Positions 1-5,575 of a stretch of DNA of 6,429 nucleotides are shown here, piece by piece. This stretch comes from Archangium sp. (GTDB taxonomy: Bacteria; Myxococcota; Myxococcia; Myxococcales; Myxococcaceae). Position 1 is the stretch's first letter. Each line of letters begins with the position of its first letter. Location: positions 1 through 6,429 of the forward strand of contig JAEUJR010000300.1 of assembly GCA_016793585.1 (NCBI GenBank). Direction: 5' to 3'. Position numbers and translations under genes: made by a program. A model generated the notes under the pieces. That model searched no databases. It was not told the DNA's origin and saw nothing but the letters and a program-made list of their open reading frames with translations.

Positions 1-163
1 AGAAAACCGAGGGCTGTCACAGAGCCGTGCAACGAAGGGGCGCCGCGTATACCCGGGCGCACATCACAGTGTCAAGCACCTGAATGCAGATGTTCGCGAA
101 AAAGATCGGTCGCGAATTGAGCGAGTGCTTTCAAGCGGTTCTGTCGCTTTGGTCTCGGCCTTT

Positions 164-169
164 GGAGGG
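164..169 (+). promoter_or_regulatory. Shine-Dalgarno site of the PARP-type zinc-finger gene
   Basis: GGAGGG lies 5 bases before the ATG at 175. It is the clearest ribosome binding site in the window and fixes the start of the zinc-finger gene. I see no convincing sigma-70 -35/-10 pair in the preceding 170 bases. Confidence 0.75.
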
Positions 170-174
170 AGCAC

Positions 175-720
175 ATGCCTGACGTCATCGAAGAGTCGAA
201 GTCGAACCGCGCGAGCTGCCGTACCTGCCGACAGAAGATCGACAAGGGCGTGCTGCGGTTCGGAGAGGAGACCGTCAACACGTTCAGCTCCGACGGCGGC
301 ACCAGCTACTTCTGGCACCACCTCGCCTGCGCGGCGGGCAAGGTGCCGGCGAAGGTGAAGGCGGCGATGACCAGCTACGTGGGAGCGATTCCCGACCGCG
401 ACAAGATCGAGGCGATTCTCGCGGCGCCTCCGAAGGCCAGCGGCAAGTCGGGCGGGCCGAAGGCTGCGTACCCCTACGCGGAACGCGCTTCGACGGGCCG
501 CTCGAAGTGTCTGCAGTGTGACGAGGCCATCGAGAAAGGCACCATGCGCGTGGCCGTCGAGCGGGAGGTCGACACCGGCACGTTCACCTCGACGGGGCCT
601 GGTTACCTGCACCCAGGCTGCGCCGCGGAGTACACGGGCGACGAGAGCCTGCTCGAGAAGATCAAGGCCAACGTATCGCTGCCCGAAGAGGACATCGCCG
701 CGCTCGGCGCCGAGCTCTAA
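175..720 (+). CDS. Tandem PARP-type zinc-finger protein, no catalytic domain
   Basis: A 181-residue protein made almost wholly of two PARP-type zinc fingers. Finger 1 has C15-x2-C18 and H49-x2-C52, with the family-typical SKSNRASC lead-in and a KIDKGVLRFG segment after the second Cys. Finger 2 repeats the plan with C112-x2-C115 and H146-x2-C149, preceded by ERASTGRSKC. A Gly/Ser/Lys-rich linker (about residues 84-100) joins them, and the acidic tail has no recognisable fold. In eukaryotic PARP1, DNA ligase III and plant 3' DNA phosphatases such fingers bind DNA breaks. Here there is no ADP-ribosyltransferase, WGR, BRCT, ligase or phosphatase domain, so DNA-break binding or sensing is an inference and the partner is unknown. 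The ATG at 175 is supported by GGAGGG 5 bases upstream. The stop overlaps that of the convergent TetR gene. The finger assignment is secure; the cellular role is open. Confidence 0.9.
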   Translation: MPDVIEESKSNRASCRTCRQKIDKGVLRFGEETVNTFSSDGGTSYFWHHLACAAGKVPAKVKAAMTSYVGAIPDRDKIEAILAAPPKASGKSGGPKAAYPYAERASTGRSKCLQCDEAIEKGTMRVAVEREVDTGTFTSTGPGYLHPGCAAEYTGDESLLEKIKANVSLPEEDIAALGAEL

Positions 721-1328
721 CGCCGCTTCTTCTTCGCGGGCACGAAGAGGCTGATCACCCGCGCGATGATCTCGTGCGCCATCGGCTCGAGCTGCTGCGC
801 GCGATCGGCAACGACCGTCGACTCGAGCATCGCGAGGCCATGCACGGTCGCCCAGCAGTGATGCGCGATGGTGTCGCCGTCGTAGCGGCCGTCGACGACG
901 ATCTCGCCTCGCGCGATGCCTCCATCGACGATGAAGCGGAGGGCGCGCTGCGCGATCGCGTGGTTCTCGTGCTGCGTCGACGCCGAAGGGCCGACGCCAA
1001 ACATGAGGTGGTAGTCGATGGGGTGGGCGCGGGCGAAGTCGAGATACGCCAGCGCGCCGAGGCGGAGCTGGTCACTGGCCGTTTCGGCGCCCGCGATGCG
1101 CTCCATCATCGACGTGTTGAGGCGCTCGAAGCACTGGGCACGCACCGCATCGACCAGGGCCTCTTTGTTCTCGAAGTAGCCGTAGAGCGCGCCTGCGCTG
1201 TAGTCCATTTCGGCGGCGACCTGCCGAAGCGACAGCCCCTCGATGCCTCGCTTCAGGATCAGCTCGTGCGTGGCTTCGATCAGCTCCTGACGCGTTCGTG
1301 ATCGTCTTCGCTCGATCGAGCTGCGCAC
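717..1328 (-). CDS. TetR/AcrR-family transcriptional regulator
   Basis: A 203-residue one-component repressor-type protein. Residues 11-60 form the TetR DNA-binding domain: helix RTRQELIEATHELILKRG, then the helix-turn-helix SLRQVAAEMDYSAGALYGYF and the following NKEALVDAV, all close to family consensus. The C-terminal ligand-binding half contains W159-x3-H163-G164 (WATVHGLAMLE), the signature of the TetR C-terminal domain with a WHG motif; the ligand cannot be predicted. A basic tail (KKKRR) ends the protein. The chosen start is a GTG at 1328 with no clear Shine-Dalgarno sequence, so the exact start is uncertain. It lies 51 bp downstream of the AGMO-like gene on the same strand and is probably co-transcribed, making that gene and itself likely targets. 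Its TAG stop shares bases with the TAA stop of the zinc-finger gene on the other strand (CTAA). Confidence 0.93.
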   Translation of the reverse strand: MRSSIERRRSRTRQELIEATHELILKRGIEGLSLRQVAAEMDYSAGALYGYFENKEALVDAVRAQCFERLNTSMMERIAGAETASDQLRLGALAYLDFARAHPIDYHLMFGVGPSASTQHENHAIAQRALRFIVDGGIARGEIVVDGRYDGDTIAHHCWATVHGLAMLESTVVADRAQQLEPMAHEIIARVISLFVPAKKKRR

Positions 1329-1379
1329 GCGCCGACCGTTACCATGCTTCGAACCGCCTTCGCTGCATCAGACCTGCGC

Positions 1380-2615
1380 TCACGCAGGCTCGGGCAGTCG
1401 TCCCTCGGAGCGTCGAAGCGAGAGCGCCCACGCCGCAGAGCCGAGCAGCACGACGCTCGCCGCGAGGACCGGAGTCGCGGGCAACACCTCGACGGCAGCG
1501 AGCGCCCCCAGGAGCACGACCGTCGCGAGCAGTCGACCCACCTCGAGCGGAACGGCCCAGCGCTTCGATTCGAGCATCGCGCTCCACGCGGTCGCGGCGG
1601 CCCAGAGCAACACGGCGAGCACGATCTTGAGCCACCACGCCAGCGGAGACCTCTCGCTGCTCACCAGCACCATCAACGCGAAGCCGATCATCACCTGCGC
1701 GATGAGGTAGCCCTTGCTGCCGGGGAGCGGGGTCGACTGGAACTTGAGCTCCCTCCCCTCCTTCGTTCGCCAGGCGCCCTTCTTCCGCTCGGGAACGCCG
1801 GCCGGCCGCCAACCCGTCGGCATGAACCAGATGCGCAGCTTGTCGAAGAAGCTCGGCGCTTCCCACGCATCACGAACGACTTCGCGCCACACCTGAAAGT
1901 TGATGAAGGTCGGGTCCCACGTGTTGGGCGGGCTCGTCACGCCGTACGAGCATTCCTCGGTCTCGGGCTCGAAACTGCCGAAGAGCTTGTCCCAGACGAT
2001 CAGGAAGCCGCCGTAGTTCTTGTCGAGGTAGCGATCGTTGCGCGCGTGGTGCACGCGGTGGTGGCTGGGGGTGTTCATCCACGACTCGATCCACACGGGC
2101 AGCTTCGGCACGACGCGCGTGTGCGGAATGAGCTGGAGCACCAGGTGGAAGGCGACCATGCCGATCACCCACTGCGCGTCGAAGCCGATGAACGCGAGCG
2201 GCCAGTAGAAGAAGAACGAGAAGAAGCGCTGGGTGACCGAGGCGCGCAGCGCGACGGCGTAGTTGAGCTCTTCGGTCGAGTGATGCGGCATGTGCGCCGC
2301 CCAGCCGATGTTGGTGCGGTGGCCGAAGCGGTGGAACCAGTAGAAGAGGAAGTCGACGCCGAGGAACAGCGCGAGACCAGTCCAAATCGAGGCTTCGATC
2401 TTGAACAACCCGTGCGTCGAGAGCCAACCGAGAACGGGGTACCAGATGACGGCGACGAGCACGTTCACGCACTGGTTGATGATGGCGGTGCCCAGGCTCG
2501 CGACCGAGTCCTGGAACTCGTAGTAGCCGTTCTTGCGCTTGAGGCAGAAGCCGACCTCGAGCGCGATGAGCACGAGCACGAACGGCGTGGCGATGGCGTA
2601 GACGTTGATCGGCAT
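1380..2615 (-). CDS. Alkylglycerol monooxygenase-like membrane di-iron hydroxylase (fatty acid hydroxylase/sterol desaturase superfamily)
   Basis: A 411-residue polytopic membrane protein. The eight-histidine di-iron signature is complete: H95-x3-H99, H108-x2-H111-H112, and H185-H186-x2-H189-H190, with a further conserved His at 165 (LIPHTRVV). Hydrophobic helices lie near residues 4-24, 40-64, 77-93 and 131-162, followed by a cytosolic-looking stretch and about four more near 303-320, 328-346, 361-379 and 381-400. The core (WAAHMPHHSTEELNYAVALR, NTPSHHRVHH, DKNYGGFLIVWDKLFGSFE) closely matches what I remember of animal alkylglycerol monooxygenase (AGMO/TMEM195), more than ordinary sterol desaturases; length and C-terminal helices also fit. 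The animal enzyme cleaves the ether bond of alkylglycerols using tetrahydrobiopterin. Ether-lipid cleavage here is an inference, and the bacterial cofactor is unknown. The start is ATG at 2615 without an evident Shine-Dalgarno site. It is divergent from a Crp/Fnr gene and followed by a TetR gene. Confidence 0.92.
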   Translation of the reverse strand: MPINVYAIATPFVLVLIALEVGFCLKRKNGYYEFQDSVASLGTAIINQCVNVLVAVIWYPVLGWLSTHGLFKIEASIWTGLALFLGVDFLFYWFHRFGHRTNIGWAAHMPHHSTEELNYAVALRASVTQRFFSFFFYWPLAFIGFDAQWVIGMVAFHLVLQLIPHTRVVPKLPVWIESWMNTPSHHRVHHARNDRYLDKNYGGFLIVWDKLFGSFEPETEECSYGVTSPPNTWDPTFINFQVWREVVRDAWEAPSFFDKLRIWFMPTGWRPAGVPERKKGAWRTKEGRELKFQSTPLPGSKGYLIAQVMIGFALMVLVSSERSPLAWWLKIVLAVLLWAAATAWSAMLESKRWAVPLEVGRLLATVVLLGALAAVEVLPATPVLAASVVLLGSAAWALSLRRSEGRLPEPA

Positions 2616-2650
2616 GTGCGTGTTCGTACGCGGGAGCCGAGGTGGGCGCG

Positions 2651-2664
2651 TTAACCCGGGTTAA
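2651..2664. promoter_or_regulatory. Perfect 14-bp palindrome between divergent genes, candidate operator
   Basis: TTAACCCGGGTTAA is a perfect inverted repeat with AT-rich ends in GC-rich DNA. It lies in the 52-bp gap between the AGMO-like gene (start 2615) and the Crp/Fnr gene (GTG start 2668), ending 3 bases before the latter. The position suits an operator controlling both genes. The plausible binders are the adjacent Crp/Fnr protein or the TetR protein downstream of the AGMO-like gene. It does not match the classical CRP (TGTGA-N6-TCACA) or FNR (TTGAT-N4-ATCAA) consensus. Function is inferred from symmetry and location. Confidence 0.5.
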
Positions 2665-2667
2665 GAA

Positions 2668-3264
2668 GTGAAGGTGCTCACGGACTCGGAGGCGATTGCG
2701 ATTCGCAAGCGGCTGAGCGCGATCGCGCCGCTCTCGGCGAAGACGTGGGCGACGATCGTTTCGATGGGCTCGCGCGAGTCGCTCGCGAAGGGCCAGTTCT
2801 TCAGTCAGCCCGGCGACGCGGCCGATCGATTCGGCATCGTGCTGTCGGGCCTCTTGCGTCACTACTACTCGGACTCGCGGGGGCGCGAATCGGTGAAGGC
2901 CTTTCGGGGGCCGCTCGAGCTGAGCGGCCCGTACGCCGAGATCATTCAGCGCAAGCCCTCACGCACCTCGATCGAGGCGCTGACCAAGGTCGAGCTGCTG
3001 GTGTTTCGGGTGGCCGAGGTCGACGCAGCCGCCGAGTCGTCGCTCGAGCTCACCCACCTCATGCGCCGCTTCGTCGAGGCGCAGTTCGTCGCCAAGGAGC
3101 AGCGCGAGTACGAGTTTCTGCAGCTCACGGCCGAGGAGCGGTACCGGCTCGTCTGCGAGCAGTTCCCCTCACTGGTGCAGCACATTCCCCAGCATCAGAT
3201 CGCGTCGTACATCGGCATCACGCCCGTCGCGCTGAGTCGCATTCGTGGGCGCCGCCGAAAGTGA
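2668..3264 (+). CDS. Crp/Fnr-family transcriptional regulator
   Basis: A 198-residue regulator. Residues about 25-120 form a cyclic-nucleotide-binding-type beta-roll (LAKGQFFSQPGDAADRFGIVLSG is the typical early part), then a long dimer helix (about 120-150) and a C-terminal helix-turn-helix (LTAEERYRLVCEQF, then IPQHQIASYIGITPVALSRI) ending in a basic tail. The architecture is that of Crp-like proteins with a short C-terminal HTH. The usual phosphate-pocket Gly-Glu is not evident: the equivalent stretch reads SGPYAEII before PSRTSIEAL, so cAMP binding is doubtful. There is one cysteine (C163), so no FNR-type iron-sulphur cluster. An in-frame TAA at 2662 limits the start to GTG 2668 or GTG 2674; neither has a strong Shine-Dalgarno site. 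Divergence from the AGMO-like gene and the palindrome between them suggest it regulates that gene. Its TGA stop directly abuts the stop of the convergent aldolase-type gene. Confidence 0.9.
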   Translation: MKVLTDSEAIAIRKRLSAIAPLSAKTWATIVSMGSRESLAKGQFFSQPGDAADRFGIVLSGLLRHYYSDSRGRESVKAFRGPLELSGPYAEIIQRKPSRTSIEALTKVELLVFRVAEVDAAAESSLELTHLMRRFVEAQFVAKEQREYEFLQLTAEERYRLVCEQFPSLVQHIPQHQIASYIGITPVALSRIRGRRRK

Positions 3265-4035
3265 TCACTCGAGCAGGTCGGGCTGCTCGTGAACGATGCG
3301 CTGCCACAGCGGTTGGAACTGGAACCAGCCGGCGAGCGGATTTCCAGTGATGAGAAACGCCTGCTGGGCCGCTTCTTCTTTGATCAGCTTCGGCTCTCCT
3401 GCGGCGCGCGCGAGGAGCTCGGCCTGGCAGGTGCGCTCCATGGTGATGAACCACCAGGCTGCGGCTTCGACGGTCTCTCCAACGGTGAGCAGGCCATGGT
3501 TCGCGAGAATCGCCGCCTTCTTCGTGCCGAGCGCCTGAGCGATGCGCTGGCCTTCGTCGAGCTCGACCGCGACGCCGCCGAAGTCTTCGAAGAGCGCGTG
3601 GTCTTCGTAGAAGGCGCAGGAGTCTTGCGTGATGGGAGAGAGCAACCGATGAAGCGACGAGAACGCCTTGCCATGGAGCGAGTGCGCGTGGGCCGCGGCG
3701 ACCACGTCGGGGCGCGCGTGATGAACGCGGGAGTGAATCACGAACGCGGCCCGGTTCACCGGCAGCTCGCCTTCGACCGTCTCGCCTTCGTGATCGACGC
3801 GAATGAGATCGCTGGTGCGAATGCGGCTGAAGGCGACGCCGAACGGGTTCACCCAGAAGGTGTCGGGGTGTTCGGGGTCGCGGCACGTGACATGGCCGGC
3901 GACGCCTTCGTCGAAGCCGAACTTCGAGAAGAGCCGAAAGGTCGCGGCGAGTCGCTGCTTGCGATGCTGGCGCTCCTCTGCGGGCGAGTTGAAGGTCGGA
4001 GGAGCAAACGAGAGCTTGAAGGGACCAGCGTCCAT
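3265..4035 (-). CDS. Class II aldolase/adducin-family protein
   Basis: A 256-residue protein covering a complete class II aldolase/adducin domain (about residues 24-230). The zinc-site histidines are present: H116-x-H118 in AAAHAHSLHG and H180 in ILANHGLLTVG. Further family-typical segments are GVAGHVTCRDP, INP-like WVNPFGVAFSRI, SPITQDSCAFYEDH and AAAWWFITMERTCQAELL. The catalytic Glu of fuculose- and rhamnulose-phosphate aldolases (Y-E-x-L in the FucA-like motif) aligns with Ser70 in GVAFSRI, so a classical retro-aldol reaction is unlikely. Many bacterial and fungal members annotated simply as 'class II aldolase/adducin' appear to share this substitution. Substrate and pathway are unknown; a cytosolic, zinc-dependent enzyme is the reasonable inference. 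The ATG at 4035 is the only possible start, because no start codon lies between it and the in-frame stop at 4081-4083, although no Shine-Dalgarno sequence precedes it. Confidence 0.92.
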   Translation of the reverse strand: MDAGPFKLSFAPPTFNSPAEERQHRKQRLAATFRLFSKFGFDEGVAGHVTCRDPEHPDTFWVNPFGVAFSRIRTSDLIRVDHEGETVEGELPVNRAAFVIHSRVHHARPDVVAAAHAHSLHGKAFSSLHRLLSPITQDSCAFYEDHALFEDFGGVAVELDEGQRIAQALGTKKAAILANHGLLTVGETVEAAAWWFITMERTCQAELLARAAGEPKLIKEEAAQQAFLITGNPLAGWFQFQPLWQRIVHEQPDLLE

Positions 4036-4408
4036 GAGGGGAGCTTGGCTGGCGTCTGCGACTCGCCCAAGCTGTTTCTGTCATGAGCAAGCGGGTGAAA
4101 GAACTTCGCAAGGCGCTCGAGGAGAAAGCGCTGGTGACGCCGAGTCCTCATCGACGAGTCTGGCCTGTGCATCGACACATCTCCGACCTCCGGGACTGCG
4201 CACGGGAGCGACCTCGGTGGCCGAGCCTGGTCGAGCGCTCCGACGTTGCCGCAGGTCGCTGCCGGCTCCGACGCCGCCAACGGGGTTGCCGAACAGCGCA
4301 AGACGACACCGCGCTTGGTGCACGAGTGCCTCACTGGCCTGCGCCTCTTCCACGGAAAGAGCCCCGCGTTCACAAGCACGAAGTTCCAGCTCGTCGGCCG
4401 GGCGACGA
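4036..4408. other. Gene-free interval, possible remnant of a small coding region
   Basis: This 373-bp interval separates the aldolase-type and HDOD genes and must hold the aldolase promoter. On the plus strand an open frame from ATG 4083 begins with MSKRVKELRKALEEKALV, a coding-like amphipathic helix with mostly G/C third positions. After about 22 codons it becomes Arg/Pro-rich and loses coding character, running on to 4466 over the end of the HDOD gene. High third-position G/C appears to move to the next frame (from about 4141) and ends at a stop just past 4459. This pattern could be a frameshifted remnant, but I recognise no protein family and there is no Shine-Dalgarno site before 4083. 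I make no gene call. Confidence 0.35.
4042..4073 (-). repeat. Inverted repeat in the leader of the aldolase-type gene
   Basis: AGCTTGG (4042-4048) and CCAAGCT (4067-4073) form a perfect 7-bp inverted repeat 18 bases apart, ending 6 bases before the ATG of the minus-strand aldolase-type gene. In the mRNA the arms could form a hairpin extended by an inner GCG/CGC pairing, placed where a Shine-Dalgarno sequence would lie. It could equally be a DNA operator with two half-sites. Function is inferred from position only. Confidence 0.3.
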
Positions 4409-5293
4409 TCAGCTCTTCACCGGAGCCATCGACAACAACGCCTCCGCCTGGGCGAGCTTGAAGTGAACCTCGGCGACCGCGGCTTCGAGATCCTTCCGAT
4501 GCAGTCCGAGCAGCTTCACGCTTCGCTCGTCACCCTTCTGCGCGAACGCGTCGACGCCGCCGGTGACGAAGGTGAGCTCCGAGAGCACTGCGGCGAGGTG
4601 CAGCGCGGCCAGCGGCTTCGATTCGGGCCTCAGGTGCGGCTCGTGATGAAACCGAATCAGCTCGACGAGGGCTGGGCTGAAGTTCCACCGCTCCGCGAGG
4701 CGGGCGCCGAGCTCTGCGTGATGAACGCCCAGCACCTGCAGCTCAGCCTCGAGAAACGTCTTCCCCTGCTCGTGCACCACGCGCTGAATCTCGCCAGCAG
4801 CCGCTTCGACGTACTGGTTCAGCACCGATTTGCCGAGGTCGTGGAGCAGGCCGGCGGTGAACAACAGCCCACCCGCGACCTCGAGCCTCGCCTCACGTGC
4901 GAGTTGTTCCGCAAGCAGCGACGTCGCGACGCTGTGCCTCCAGAGGTTTCCTTCGGTCAGGTGGTAGCCGGGCTGACTCGCCGCGAGGAACGGCGCCGAC
5001 GCGGAGGCGAACACGAGCTCACGGAAGCGTGAGTTCCCGAGCAGCCCCAGCGCCTGCTTCAGGTCGTCGACCCGCCGAGCACGTGCGAACGCCGCCGAGT
5101 TCGCCGCCTTGAGCACCGCGGCCGTGACTCCCGCGTCGAGAGAGATCACCTCGGACAACTTGCCGGCGCTGACCATCGGGTCGTCGAGCAGGGACAGTGC
5201 CTGCTGCGCGACCTTCGGAAAAGGCTTCACGGCCGAAGCCGACGCGAGGATCTGTTCGACGTGAGTGCCCACGATCAACCCTAAGCGGCTCAC
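4409..5293 (-). CDS. HDOD-domain signalling protein
   Basis: A 294-residue protein consisting essentially of one HDOD domain (about residues 15-235). Family landmarks run in order: PFPKVAQQALSLLDDP; SLDAGVTAAVLKAANSAAF; NLWRHSVATSLLAEQLA with H120; GLLHDLGKSVL with the H151-D152 pair; LGVHHAELGARLAERWNFS with H191-H192; and RFHHEPH with H216-H217. HDOD proteins are relatives of HD phosphohydrolases used in bacterial signalling, often tied to chemotaxis, motility or second-messenger circuits, and usually without demonstrated catalysis. No receiver, GGDEF or other sensor domain is attached, so it would act as a small cytosolic adaptor. The longest start is a GTG at 5293 with no Shine-Dalgarno site. 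A second GTG at 5272, preceded by TAGGG, is a good alternative and would remove 7 residues without touching the domain. It is the last gene of the probable three-gene unit, 39 bp after the membrane-protein gene. Confidence 0.92.
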   Translation of the reverse strand: MSRLGLIVGTHVEQILASASAVKPFPKVAQQALSLLDDPMVSAGKLSEVISLDAGVTAAVLKAANSAAFARARRVDDLKQALGLLGNSRFRELVFASASAPFLAASQPGYHLTEGNLWRHSVATSLLAEQLAREARLEVAGGLLFTAGLLHDLGKSVLNQYVEAAAGEIQRVVHEQGKTFLEAELQVLGVHHAELGARLAERWNFSPALVELIRFHHEPHLRPESKPLAALHLAAVLSELTFVTGGVDAFAQKGDERSVKLLGLHRKDLEAAVAEVHFKLAQAEALLSMAPVKS

Positions 5294-5332
5294 TCGAGGC
5301 GTGCAGCCGAAGGCTCACCCCATTGCGTTCGA

Positions 5333-5575
5333 TCAAGCGTCGACAGAGCCCCAGCGCGCGAGCCGCACGCCGACGACGATCAGAAGGCCCCCGATGATGA
5401 CGGCAGCCAACTCGATCGCCGCCAGCCCCGCTGAGCTCGCGCCCCTGGCGAGATGAATCGACGCGTAGCCCGACAGATGTGCGAGCCCGAGCGTGAGCGG
5501 AATGGCACCGAGCGCAACGACGATCAACGCTGGCCGCCTGCGCCGCTCGCTACGGGAGCACGCAGCGAGTCTCAC
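5333..5575 (-). CDS. Small two-helix membrane protein of unknown function
   Basis: An 80-residue protein I do not recognise. It starts with a strongly basic segment (RSERRRRP, residues 8-15), then a hydrophobic helix at about 16-32, a short polar/His-containing loop (about 33-46), and a second helix at about 49-70, ending with a short tail. By the positive-inside rule both termini should be cytosolic, a hairpin topology in the inner membrane. Its GTG start overlaps the TGA stop of the preceding zinc-ribbon gene (GTGA), which indicates translational coupling and is the best evidence that the short gene is real. It may be a partner or membrane anchor for a neighbouring product; this is inference from gene order only. 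Confidence 0.65.
   Translation of the reverse strand: MRLAACSRSERRRRPALIVVALGAIPLTLGLAHLSGYASIHLARGASSAGLAAIELAAVIIGGLLIVVGVRLARWGSVDA

Noticed and set aside
94..116. Direct repeat TCGCGAA (94-100 and 110-116), with a TTCGCGAA palindrome at 93-100, upstream of the zinc-finger gene
   Set aside because: Seven-base repeats of this composition are expected by chance in GC-rich DNA, and no promoter elements fix their position relative to a transcription start.
1344..2654. A 436-codon open frame on the plus strand covering the AGMO-like gene
   Set aside because: It is antisense to a gene with full catalytic motifs. Its product is a charged Arg/Glu/Asp-rich sequence with no domain, typical of a shadow frame in high-GC DNA.
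1870..2862. A 330-codon minus-strand frame overlapping the AGMO-like and Crp/Fnr genes
   Set aside because: It is Arg/His-rich, out of frame with both supported genes, and crosses the divergent promoter gap. No family resemblance.
3218..4111. A 297-codon minus-strand frame over the aldolase-type gene
   Set aside because: It is an alternate frame of the same strand with arginine-run composition, whereas the 3265-4035 frame has the complete domain.
3803..5032. A 409-codon plus-strand frame spanning the aldolase-type, gap and HDOD regions
   Set aside because: It runs antisense through two well-supported genes and shows no domain or coding composition of its own.
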